This document shows, piece after piece, positions 1-6,905 of a stretch of DNA of 14,852 nt (its first letter is position 1; each line of letters opens with the position of its first letter). Below the pieces are notes generated by a model. It was not told the DNA's origin, did no database searches, and saw only the letters and a program-made list of their open reading frames with translations. The translations under genes and the position numbers were made by a program. The DNA comes from Candidatus Methanophagales archaeon (GTDB lineage Archaea > Halobacteriota > Syntropharchaeia > Alkanophagales > Methanospirareceae), in the NCBI GenBank assembly GCA_021161765.1, contig JAGGZZ010000227.1, positions 1 to 14,852 on the forward strand, read 5' to 3'.

Positions 1-133
1 GAATTTTGAGTTTAGATATTGGAGTTTGTTTAGACCGGGGCTCTGCCCCGGTAACCCCGCAAGCCCAGTAGGGGCTTATTTAGAGTTTCGTGCTTAGAAT
101 TTATACCACAAGATATTGAGCAATTACAAACAT
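1..133. other. Non-coding intergenic region with AT-rich imperfect repeats and two hairpins
   Basis: No credible gene is visible here. AT-rich stretches carry imperfect copies of a GAATTT/GAGTTT unit (around 1-28 and 84-103) on both sides of a GC-rich block containing two hairpins. The left edge is cut by the window, so the upstream neighbour is unknown. The position just beyond the 3' end of the minus-strand DUF89 gene suits a terminator or intergenic repeat. Confidence 0.5.
34..77. repeat. Two tandem GC-rich hairpins (intergenic palindromic repeat, possible terminator)
   Basis: The first palindrome has perfect 8-nt arms, ACCGGGGC (34-41) and GCCCCGGT (45-52), around a TCT loop. The second has arms AAGCCC (61-66) and GGGCTT (72-77) with a 5-nt loop. 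A short ACCCCGC string lies between them. Compact palindromes of this GGGGCTCTGCCCC type occur as dispersed intergenic repeats in many genomes; that identification is from memory. A termination role for a plus-strand gene lying to the left is possible but unproven, since no long T-run follows directly. Confidence 0.6.
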
Positions 134-1051
134 TTATACGAGCTTAGCTACAAGCTCCCCTTTTTTTACGCCTATATTACTCGCTATTGGCTCACATTTC
201 GCCCTGAAGACATATATCAACCTGCCGCTTAACCCCAACTCTGCCCGGGCTTCAAACTCCGAAATCGTCTCGTAATTCCCCATTCCCTTTGCTATCACCA
301 GATAGCGGTCATCACAGAACACATCCATAAATTCCTCTTCCGCTTCTTCTATCAAAACACCTATGCATGAACCACTTGGAACCACCCTTACCAACCTGGA
401 ATTCGAAATACCCACCTTTTCAATCGCTTCCTTCACGTCTTCTGTTGTAGCATCATTTATAACAGGCGCGCTCTTCGGCGATACAACTACTTCCTTACCC
501 AGTTCTATCAATTCTCGAATCACAAACGCATCAAAAAATACCTCGCCTGCATTGTCGGTCAAATACAAAATCTTGTTTCGCTCCTTTATTGCCGATGTTA
601 TCACGTCCTTATCCCAATTAAGGTTCTCATTTAACGTGTGCACGAAATCATCTTTAAAAGCATCGTCATCGTAAAAATACCCCTTCACACCATATTCCAT
701 CGAGTTCGCCGCTGCTGCTATTCGTACCAGCGCTTCCAGTTTATTCCCGCTCTTCGCGACAGCCGCATCGTAAAAGTCGGACACTTCGGAAAGTAACCCC
801 TTCGCAACTTCGTTGCTTCTCCTTTTTATTTCTCCATGAGGGTCTTTCACTCCACTTCGCCTTTTTATTATCCTTTCCCTTTCAGTGCCAAAAAAAGCGG
901 GTGCTTTCCCTTCCTCATCGAGATGCGCCATGAGAAAAGCGATAAATTCTTCCATTGCACGGATTTTTTCACGGTCGTCGTTAAAAGCTAGATCGCACTC
1001 GTATTTCGTTCGTTCTACCAGACAGGCGATACAGTCGGATTTCGGTTTCAT
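134..1051 (-). CDS. DUF89 family metal-dependent damage-control phosphatase
   Basis: This 305-residue protein matches the DUF89 (ARMT1-like) family, including the archaeal type represented by AF1104 of Archaeoglobus. Visible motifs are an N-terminal CxxC (C7, C10), the LTDNAGE motif with metal-binding D166 and N167, a K193-x2-P196-x-INDAT segment with D200, and the late D248..AKGMGNYE motif (254-261) followed by KCEPIA (285-290). Family members are divalent-metal phosphatases thought to remove phosphate from damaged or unwanted phosphometabolites; the substrate here cannot be told from sequence. The length is normal and the protein is soluble with no signal peptide. The gene is divergent from the aEF1A gene across a 101-bp region. 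There is no clear Shine-Dalgarno site before the ATG, so the transcript may be leaderless. Confidence 0.88.
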   Translation of the reverse strand: MKPKSDCIACLVERTKYECDLAFNDDREKIRAMEEFIAFLMAHLDEEGKAPAFFGTERERIIKRRSGVKDPHGEIKRRSNEVAKGLLSEVSDFYDAAVAKSGNKLEALVRIAAAANSMEYGVKGYFYDDDAFKDDFVHTLNENLNWDKDVITSAIKERNKILYLTDNAGEVFFDAFVIRELIELGKEVVVSPKSAPVINDATTEDVKEAIEKVGISNSRLVRVVPSGSCIGVLIEEAEEEFMDVFCDDRYLVIAKGMGNYETISEFEARAELGLSGRLIYVFRAKCEPIASNIGVKKGELVAKLV

Positions 1052-1056
1052 TTGTG

Positions 1057-1140
1057 ATATTTATTTATATATATGGAAAAAGAATAAAGTGTTATAGATA
1101 ACAAAAGACTAAGGTGTAGATTAGAAGAAAAAATAGGAGG
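1057..1140. promoter_or_regulatory. Divergent promoter region of DUF89 gene and aEF1A, plus aEF1A ribosome binding site
   Basis: An AT-only block with TTTATATATATGG (1064-1076) can serve as an archaeal TATA box. Read on the plus strand it lies about 80 nt before the aEF1A start. Read on the minus strand it lies 14-25 nt before the DUF89 ATG, the distance expected for a leaderless or nearly leaderless transcript. AGGAGG at 1135-1140 is the Shine-Dalgarno site for aEF1A, 12 nt before the ATG at 1153. The promoter call rests on pattern only. Confidence 0.5.
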
Positions 1141-1152
1141 AGAAGAAGAGAA

Positions 1153-2418
1153 ATGGTAGAGAAAGAACACATGAATCTGGCAATGATTGGCCATATAGAC
1201 CATGGCAAGTCAACGCTGCTGGGAAGGTTGCTGATGGAAGCAGGCGTGATAGACCCGCATGTAATAGAGGAATACAGGAAAAAGGCAGAGGCGATAGGAA
1301 AAGCGACATTCGAGTATGCTTGGGTGATGGATTCGTTGAAGGATGAAAGAGAGAGGGGCATTACTATAGACGTTGCTCATCAGAGGTTTGATACTAACAA
1401 GTATTATTATACCATTGTAGATTGCCCCGGTCACAGGGATTTCGTAAAGAACATGATTACCGGAACGTCACAGGCCGATGCGGCGGTACTGGTGGTGGAT
1501 GCCAAGGACGGGATAATGGCGCAAACGAAGGAGCACGTATTCTTATCCCGAACGTTAGGCGTAACTCAGTTGATTATCGCAATAAACAAGATGGACCGGG
1601 TGAATTACGACCAGAAGCGATACGAAGAGTTAAAGAAAGAGCTTTTGGGACTTCTTAAGACCGTGGGCTATAAAGAAGAGAATGTCCTGTTTTTGCCTGT
1701 TTCTGCTATTGAGGGCGAGAACGTGACAAAGCGAGGTGATAAACTGAACTGGTTCGATGGACCCTCTTTGTTAGAAGCGCTGGACCTCATGAAAGTGCCG
1801 GAAAAGCCGGTTACACTTCCGCTCAGAATACCGGTTCAAGATGTGTATACAATAACAGGCGTTGGCACCGTTCCCGTTGGACGGGTGGAGACAGGAAAGC
1901 TAAAGAAGGGTGATAAGATTATCTTTAACCCACCAGCCAAAGTTGGTGAGGTGAAAACAATAGAGATGCACCATGAAGAGATTCCAGAAGCGGTTCCAGG
2001 AGACAATATCGGCTGGAATGTACGAGGAATAAGCAGGAATGAAATAAGGCGGGGAGACGTTTGCGGTCATACGGATACACCGCCAATGGTTGCGGACGAG
2101 TTCACGGCACAGATAGTTGTCCTTCAGCATCCAAGTGCAATTACGGTGGGCTACACCCCGGTTTTCCATTGCCATACCGCTCAGGTTGCATCTACGATAA
2201 CGGAGATTTCTAAGAAGCTGGACCCGAAGACCGGAGCAGTAGTAGAAGAAAATCCCGACTTTATAAAATCCGGTGATGCCGCTATCGTAACGGTAAAACC
2301 TACACGACCGCTGGTTATCGAGCGCGTAAAGGAGATCCCACAGTTAGGCAGGTTTGCAATTCGTGACATGGGGCAGACAGTTGCTGCGGGTATGGTAATG
2401 GACGTAAAGCCGAGGTAG
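1153..2418 (+). CDS. tuf: Translation elongation factor 1-alpha (aEF1A / EF-Tu)
   Basis: This 421-residue GTPase delivers aminoacyl-tRNA to the ribosomal A site. All GTPase motifs are present: P-loop GHIDHGKS (13-20), switch I ERERGITID with T71, DCPGH (90-94), NKMD (145-148) and SAI (184-186). Beta-barrel domains 2 and 3 follow, with the family strings TGVGTVPVGRVE and RFAIRDMGQTVAAG. The IDHGKS form and the overall length are archaeal/eukaryotic type. The first ATG is chosen because archaeal homologues carry a short charged N-terminus ending in HMNL, and AGGAGG lies 12 nt upstream. It is followed after 34 nt by S10, the usual archaeal tuf-rps10 order. Rps12, rps7 and fusA, which often precede it, are not here; a divergent DUF89 gene takes that place. 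Confidence 0.98.
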   Translation: MVEKEHMNLAMIGHIDHGKSTLLGRLLMEAGVIDPHVIEEYRKKAEAIGKATFEYAWVMDSLKDERERGITIDVAHQRFDTNKYYYTIVDCPGHRDFVKNMITGTSQADAAVLVVDAKDGIMAQTKEHVFLSRTLGVTQLIIAINKMDRVNYDQKRYEELKKELLGLLKTVGYKEENVLFLPVSAIEGENVTKRGDKLNWFDGPSLLEALDLMKVPEKPVTLPLRIPVQDVYTITGVGTVPVGRVETGKLKKGDKIIFNPPAKVGEVKTIEMHHEEIPEAVPGDNIGWNVRGISRNEIRRGDVCGHTDTPPMVADEFTAQIVVLQHPSAITVGYTPVFHCHTAQVASTITEISKKLDPKTGAVVEENPDFIKSGDAAIVTVKPTRPLVIERVKEIPQLGRFAIRDMGQTVAAGMVMDVKPR

Positions 2419-2452
2419 GATAAGGGTAAGCAGAGCTAAAAGGAAAGGGGAA

Positions 2453-2764
2453 ATGGACCAGAAAGCGCGGATAAAGCTGTCGAGCACGGACCATAAGCAA
2501 CTGGATGGAATATGCCAGCAGGTGAAGCAGATAGCAGATACAACGGGAGTCAGAATGTCGGGACCCATCCCTCTTCCTACGAAGAAACTTGTCGTGCCCT
2601 GTAGAAAAAGCCCGGATGGTGAAGGTTCGCCTACATGGGACCATTGGGAAATGCGTATACACAAGCGATTGATAGACCTGGAGGCAGATGAACGAGCATT
2701 GCGACAACTTATGCGCGTACCCATACCCAAAGACGTTCATATAGAAATCGTGTTGAAGGGATAG
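2453..2764 (+). CDS. rps10: 30S ribosomal protein S10 (uS10)
   Basis: This 103-residue protein is a full-length archaeal uS10, a component of the 30S head. Recognisable family strings are KARIKLSSTDHK at the N-terminus, GVRMSGPIPLPTKK in the middle (including the loop that reaches into the head), and the C-terminal part with EMRIHKRLIDL and DVHIEIVL. It starts 34 nt after the aEF1A stop and is preceded by a purine-rich AGGAAAGGGG site, so it is very likely co-transcribed with tuf. Nothing is unusual about it. Confidence 0.97.
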   Translation: MDQKARIKLSSTDHKQLDGICQQVKQIADTTGVRMSGPIPLPTKKLVVPCRKSPDGEGSPTWDHWEMRIHKRLIDLEADERALRQLMRVPIPKDVHIEIVLKG

Positions 2765-2778
2765 ACAAAAATAGAAAG

Positions 2779-2830
2779 ATATAAATATTAGAATCTTTAA
2801 ACTCATGTTATAATAAACAAAAGAGGTGAT
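2779..2830 (+). promoter_or_regulatory. TATA box and strong Shine-Dalgarno for the coiled-coil gene
   Basis: GATATAAATATTA (2778-2790) looks like an archaeal TATA box, placing a start site near 2810. GAGGTGAT (2823-2830) is a near-perfect anti-16S Shine-Dalgarno match ending three nucleotides before the ATG at 2834. Together they suggest the small gene is expressed independently of tuf-rps10. This is pattern evidence only. Confidence 0.5.
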
Positions 2831-2833
2831 AAA

Positions 2834-3058
2834 ATGGGTGTTGTATCCGATGAATTGATAAAGGAAAAGGATGAGGAAATAGGGGCATTGATAAAGGAGA
2901 TAGACGAGCTGACGAATGAATTAAAGAGCGCAACGGAAGATGCACAGAGGACGGAAATAGTAAACAAAATAACAGAAAAGGATAAGGATCTGCGCGCCGT
3001 AAGGCAGAAGAAAGGGCAGTTTAAAGCGCTAATTCCACAACCTACAAAACTCTGGTAA
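2834..3058 (+). CDS. Small highly charged coiled-coil protein of unknown function
   Basis: I do not recognise a named family. The 74-residue product is rich in Glu, Lys, Asp and Ile/Leu and has almost continuous heptad-like spacing from about residue 5 to 60 (VSDELIKEKDEEIG, then IKEIDELTNELK and IVNKITEKDKDL). This predicts a long alpha-helix or antiparallel helical hairpin forming a coiled coil. The end is a short hydrophobic/proline tail (FKALIPQPTKLW). There are no cysteines, no signal peptide and no membrane segment, so it is probably cytosolic. A TATA box and a very strong Shine-Dalgarno support real and possibly abundant expression. It is downstream of S10 and convergent with hdrB. A chaperone-like or translation-associated role would be a guess. 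Confidence 0.72.
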   Translation: MGVVSDELIKEKDEEIGALIKEIDELTNELKSATEDAQRTEIVNKITEKDKDLRAVRQKKGQFKALIPQPTKLW

Positions 3059-3073
3059 TCAAAAAGAAGAAAA

Positions 3074-3130
3074 AAATCTTACCGCCGAGATCACGGAGAG
3101 CGCTTCTCTGCGGTAAACAATTTTTATTTT
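3074..3130. terminator. Bidirectional hairpin terminator between convergent genes
   Basis: Outer arms TTACCGC (3079-3085) and GCGGTAA (3110-3116) are perfect complements, with an inner AGAG/CTCT pairing (3097-3100 with 3106-3109). On the plus strand the hairpin is followed by TTTTTATTTT (3121-3130). On the minus strand it is followed by a T-rich run (complement of 3061-3078). It sits exactly between the ends of the coiled-coil gene and hdrB, so it can stop transcription from both sides. The internal sequence (ACCGCCGAGATCACGGAGAG) resembles the repeat at 8638-8665. Confidence 0.65.
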
Positions 3131-4020
3131 AATAGTTTCTCCGGTATCGTTGTCGTTTGTATATCTAATCCCAGTTCTTTTACGCTGAGCCCCATTGCGA
3201 GACCAAGGAACTGCGTGATGAACAAGATGGGGAAATTGAAGTCCGTGCCGAAAGCCTTGTTCATCTCCGCTTGCCCCCGGTCAAGTTGCAAATGACAGAA
3301 CGCACAGGGATGAACCATGCAATCACATCCTGCTATCGTTGCATTCACCAGTTTCTGACGCGTCCATTCCAGAGATTGCACTGAATCAGCAGTTCTGTTC
3401 CCGCCTCCGGCGCCGCAGCACATCAATTTATCTTTGTAATCTACCTCTTTCGCTCCCGTTACCTTCACGAGGTCTTCCAGGATATAAGGTGTTTCGGAAG
3501 AGCCATGCCCCCTTACTTCTCTTGGCTTGAGGAAGTGGCAGCCGTAATGCACCGCTACATTCACATCGTTCATCGGCTTCGTTATCCTCTCCTTCAGCTT
3601 GTCCAGGCCAATAATATCGTGCATAATCACGATTGAATGGTTCACCTTTGTGGTCCCTTTGTATTCCCTACCAATCTCACTCAATATCTTGTTGGTCTTC
3701 TCTTTTAATTTTGGATGCTTTTTCAGCAAATGGTCTGCTTCCTGTAGTGTCGCGTAACAACCATTACACGTTACGAATATCTCAAGCCCCATCTCCTCGG
3801 CAATAGCGAGATTCCGCGCTGCGACCGGCAGCCACGTATGCATGTCAAAAGAGCCAAAGACACCTGGTGCCGGACAGCAGGAAGCACCTACCATCTCCTT
3901 CGACTCTATTCCAAAACCTTTAAATATCTTCTTCGTCGCCGCTTCTATCCCCGGATACCTGTTTGGCGTGATACAGCCGAGGAAATAGGCATACTCCTTC
4001 CCCCCATCTTCTCCGCTCAT
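3124..4020 (-). CDS. hdrB: Heterodisulfide reductase subunit B (methanogen-type HdrB, cluster 1)
   Basis: This 298-residue protein carries both CCG domains that bind the two noncubane [4Fe-4S] clusters where CoM-S-S-CoB (or a similar disulfide) is cleaved. Set one is C16, C48, C49, C85 and C88; set two is C161, C201, C202, C239 and C242. All ten ligands are present, so the active site looks intact. The N-terminal YFLGCITPNRYPGIE string is of the classic methanogen HdrB kind, unlike the HdrB of cluster 2. Its ATG overlaps the hdrC stop by ATGA (4017-4020), implying translational coupling. Expected to sit in the cytosol with HdrC and HdrA. Whether it works toward disulfide reduction or formation depends on the organism and is not visible here. 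Confidence 0.95.
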   Translation of the reverse strand: MSGEDGGKEYAYFLGCITPNRYPGIEAATKKIFKGFGIESKEMVGASCCPAPGVFGSFDMHTWLPVAARNLAIAEEMGLEIFVTCNGCYATLQEADHLLKKHPKLKEKTNKILSEIGREYKGTTKVNHSIVIMHDIIGLDKLKERITKPMNDVNVAVHYGCHFLKPREVRGHGSSETPYILEDLVKVTGAKEVDYKDKLMCCGAGGGNRTADSVQSLEWTRQKLVNATIAGCDCMVHPCAFCHLQLDRGQAEMNKAFGTDFNFPILFITQFLGLAMGLSVKELGLDIQTTTIPEKLLK

Positions 4021-4580
4021 TTCTTCCCTCCTTTATCCATTCCTCTTAAATTCATCGTGTCCCAATCAAAATCAATCATCGCATCGTAGTTCGTTGCTCT
4101 GAATAGCTTTTGCACCTGCTCCAGTTGCTCTTTGTTTTGAGGATGCTGTGCGGTCGGAGGTTGCGACTCGAGACCCACCGCTTCACGCAATTCCATCTGG
4201 GCTGGCCCTATCGGCACTGCATGACCTGTTTTCATCACATAAACGCCAATCATCCGATGTGGTACCGACATGTGTCCCTCCTTCGCTGCTAAGTTCCTTA
4301 GCGTCCTTATTATATCCGTCGTTTTCACCCCTTTTGGACATCTCTCGTAGCATGTGAAACACGTTGAGCAGAACCACAGTTCTGGAGCATTAAAAATCTC
4401 CTCACGCATGTCCAGTAGCGCCATCTGCATCAACTTTCTCGTCCTTAACGCCGTGTTCCTCCCCGAAGGGCACCCTCCTGTACACTTACCACATTGCACG
4501 CATTCCCTGAGCGTTTCTAGGTGCTCCCTGCCAAAAACCTCCCCTCCATAATCAACCATGTCCTCGTATAACGTTCCCAT
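4017..4580 (-). CDS. hdrC: Heterodisulfide reductase subunit C (cluster 1)
   Basis: This 187-residue ferredoxin-like protein has two [4Fe-4S] motifs: C27-x2-C30-x2-C33-x3-C37-P and C71-x2-C74-x2-C77-x3-C81-P. It wires HdrA to the HdrB active site. No transmembrane helices are present, so it is the soluble HdrC, not the membrane cytochrome partner of an HdrDE system. AGGAGG at 4591-4596 lies 10 nt before the ATG. It has its own TATA box at 4631-4640, and its stop overlaps hdrB. The 3' end of the long hdrA lies 85 nt upstream in the same direction, so read-through from the hdrA pair is also possible. Confidence 0.94.
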   Translation of the reverse strand: MGTLYEDMVDYGGEVFGREHLETLRECVQCGKCTGGCPSGRNTALRTRKLMQMALLDMREEIFNAPELWFCSTCFTCYERCPKGVKTTDIIRTLRNLAAKEGHMSVPHRMIGVYVMKTGHAVPIGPAQMELREAVGLESQPPTAQHPQNKEQLEQVQKLFRATNYDAMIDFDWDTMNLRGMDKGGKK

Positions 4581-4590
4581 CTCAATTATG

Positions 4591-4650
4591 CCTCCTCATA
4601 TCCTCTTTTGTATATGGTTTAATATTCACCTTATATATAATTTGCGGTTT
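4591..4650 (-). promoter_or_regulatory. Promoter and ribosome binding site of hdrCB (cluster 1)
   Basis: On the minus strand TTATATATAA (4631-4640) is a textbook archaeal TATA box, preceded by a purine-containing BRE-like stretch (complement of 4641-4650). A start site about 25 nt downstream, near 4608, would give a short leader holding AGGAGG (4591-4596). The location in the gap between long hdrA and hdrC means hdrCB can be transcribed apart from the two hdrA genes. Confidence 0.6.
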
Positions 4651-4665
4651 TTTCATTCTACGTGC

Positions 4666-6888
4666 TCACCCCGCACTTGGCACTGCTTCTGTCTCTGCGC
4701 CTTCTACTTCGCCTGTTTCTGAGCCCGTATCGGCGGCACCTGCACTCGCTTCTGCTGCCACCTCCGCGGCAGAGGCACTTTCGGGCTCCGCTAACCTCCC
4801 CACATCCGTTACCTCCGTCAACGCATCTATCTGCGCATATACCTGCCGGTCGCGGTAGTGCTTCATTGTCGCGGCGCCGGACGGGCAAACCGAATTACAA
4901 CCACCACAACCCTTACAAATCGCTTCGTTTACCGTCATCACATGCCGCACCTCATCGAGTTCGAGCGCACCGTACGGACAGACCTCGGCACAACGACCGC
5001 AGCCAATACAAATTTCCTCATCTATCTGCGAAATCGCGGGCTCTATCACTGCCCTGCCCTGTACCAGATAGCGAAGAGAACCCGAAGCGGTTGCTTTTCC
5101 CTGTGCTATGCTGTCGGTTATGTCCTTTGGACTTACGCAGCATCCTGCGATAAATATACCGTCTGTCGCCGTATCAACCGGTCTGAGCTTGGGATGTGCC
5201 TCCATCAAGAATCCGTCTACGGACGTAGAAAGCTTCAGCATACTTATGATGCTCTCCACGTCTTTATTGGGTGCTAATCCCATGCCGAGCACCACGAGGT
5301 CCGCTTCCTGCTCATACGGCTCACCAATAAGCGTATTCTCGCCACGTACCACCACTCTATCGCTGCCCGGCTTCTTATATATTTCCCCAGGAAGCCCTCG
5401 CATATAGAAAACGCCTTTCGTCTTTACGTCGCCGTAAAACTCCTCAAATCCTTTGCCAAACGCTCTCACATCCTGGAAGCACACGGTTACGTTCGCATCC
5501 GGCAGTTGCTCCTTTGCTAAGTACGCCTGTTTCGCAAGGTACATGCAGCATACCCTTGAGCAGTACTCATTCCCTACCTGCTTATTCCGTGACCCGACAC
5601 AACTTATAAACATGATGTCTTTCGGCTCTTTTCCGTTCAGTTCTATCTTGCCACCCGTAGGTCCACCTGGAGATAATAACCGCTCAAACTCCATGCTCGT
5701 GATTACGTTTGGATACACGCCATACTTGTATTCCGCCGATACCTCTGGGTTCACGAGGTCATACCCGGTTGCCACTATTATCGTTCCAGCGGTGAACTCT
5801 TCTATCTCCTCTTTCTGCTCGAAATCTATAACACCCGGGCATGCCGCCATGCAAGGTGGCACTGCTTTGCCTTCCTTTATGGTTTCAAGCGTTGCATCGC
5901 CGCATTTCCCCTCTTTTAGCAGCAAACAATGTTCCGCATCAATCGTATAAGCAGGCGGAACCGCAAACGGGAAAGGTATGTAAATAGCACTCCTCGTGCT
6001 CAAGCCCTCATTGAATTCATCTGGTATATCTTTCACCGGACATGCTTCTATACAGGGCGTGCAATCTTTGCATTTCTCCGTATCTATGTATCTTGGCTTC
6101 CGCTTTACCTTCACGTCAAAATTCCCGATATATCCCCCTATCTCTTCAACCTCAGAATACGTCATCAGGTCTATGTTCGGATGCGCACCAACCTCAATCA
6201 TACGAGGCGTCAGGAGAGAAGCAGTACGCTCAAGTGTTGGGAAGGTCCTGCTTAATTGTGCTACGTGCCCGCCGATAGACGGCTTGCTCTCCACTAAATG
6301 CACCTTATAGCCGCCATTGGCAATGTCTAACGCCGCATACATTCCGGTTACACCACCGCCTATCACCAATGCTTCCGGCTTGACGTCCACCAACTTCTCC
6401 TCTATTGGTTCCAGTAACGCACTCCTCGCAACGGCACTTCTTACCAGTTCCTTCGCCTTCTCTGTTGCTTCTTTATGAAAATCCCCATGAGGCCAGCTGC
6501 AGTGTTCCCGGATGTTCGCCATTTCATAGTAAAACGGGTTCAGTCCCGAATCAGAACAGGTCTTTCTGAACGTGGGCTCGTGCATCCTGGGCGAACAGGA
6601 AGCCACCACTACTCTGTTGATCCTGCCCGCAGCAAGGTCTTTCCTTATCAGGTCCTGCCCCGGGTCCGAGCACATAAAGATGTAATGCCGTGCCACAACG
6701 ACGTTCGGCAGTGATGCCGCATACCTCATCACATCTTCCACGTCCACCGTCATCTTTATGTTTATACCACAGTGACACACATAAACGCCGATTCTGGGGC
6801 TATCCTCAGGTGCCCCTGCCGCTATTCCTTCTGCACTACCCGTCGGTGGTATTTTTGTGTAATCATATTCCTCTTCTAAATCTCCCAT
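4666..6888 (-). CDS. hdrA: HdrA, long form with N-terminal domain and C-terminal ferredoxin (cluster 1)
   Basis: 740-residue flavin iron-sulfur subunit of heterodisulfide reductase. Domains in order: an N-terminal HdrA domain (about 31-160; C38, C40, C73, C98, C111, C130); a thioredoxin-reductase-like FAD module with VIGGG (175-179) and GG at 206-207; an inserted ferredoxin (C273, C276, C279, C283; C321, C329, C346, C350); the C430-x12-C443-x3-CC(447-448) cluster motif; and a C-terminal 2x[4Fe-4S] domain (C627-C637, C658-C668). An Ala/Glu-rich tail (about 695-740) follows. Oddities: the usual DCSAC motif after FPTL is replaced by ERTAS (220-224), losing both cysteines, and the inserted ferredoxin has a lengthened loop between C329 and C346. 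GAGGAGGT lies 7 nt before the ATG, 17 nt after the short hdrA, so the two are one operon. A heterodimer with the short HdrA is inferred. Confidence 0.93.
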   Translation of the reverse strand: MGDLEEEYDYTKIPPTGSAEGIAAGAPEDSPRIGVYVCHCGINIKMTVDVEDVMRYAASLPNVVVARHYIFMCSDPGQDLIRKDLAAGRINRVVVASCSPRMHEPTFRKTCSDSGLNPFYYEMANIREHCSWPHGDFHKEATEKAKELVRSAVARSALLEPIEEKLVDVKPEALVIGGGVTGMYAALDIANGGYKVHLVESKPSIGGHVAQLSRTFPTLERTASLLTPRMIEVGAHPNIDLMTYSEVEEIGGYIGNFDVKVKRKPRYIDTEKCKDCTPCIEACPVKDIPDEFNEGLSTRSAIYIPFPFAVPPAYTIDAEHCLLLKEGKCGDATLETIKEGKAVPPCMAACPGVIDFEQKEEIEEFTAGTIIVATGYDLVNPEVSAEYKYGVYPNVITSMEFERLLSPGGPTGGKIELNGKEPKDIMFISCVGSRNKQVGNEYCSRVCCMYLAKQAYLAKEQLPDANVTVCFQDVRAFGKGFEEFYGDVKTKGVFYMRGLPGEIYKKPGSDRVVVRGENTLIGEPYEQEADLVVLGMGLAPNKDVESIISMLKLSTSVDGFLMEAHPKLRPVDTATDGIFIAGCCVSPKDITDSIAQGKATASGSLRYLVQGRAVIEPAISQIDEEICIGCGRCAEVCPYGALELDEVRHVMTVNEAICKGCGGCNSVCPSGAATMKHYRDRQVYAQIDALTEVTDVGRLAEPESASAAEVAAEASAGAADTGSETGEVEGAETEAVPSAG

Positions 6889-6895
6889 TTTTTTT

Positions 6896-6903
6896 ACCTC
6901 CTC
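6896..6903 (-). promoter_or_regulatory. Ribosome binding site of long hdrA
   Basis: The 17-nt gap between the two hdrA genes holds GAGGAGGT, a strong Shine-Dalgarno 7 nt before the ATG at 6888. There is no room for a promoter, which supports co-transcription and separate initiation of the second subunit. Confidence 0.75.
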
Positions 6904-6905
6904 TT

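Noticed and set aside
4662..5153. 163-codon plus-strand open frame opposite the long hdrA
   Set aside because: It is an antisense shadow of the Ala/Glu-rich tail and ferredoxin coding region, giving an Arg/His/Pro/Leu-rich product without motifs.
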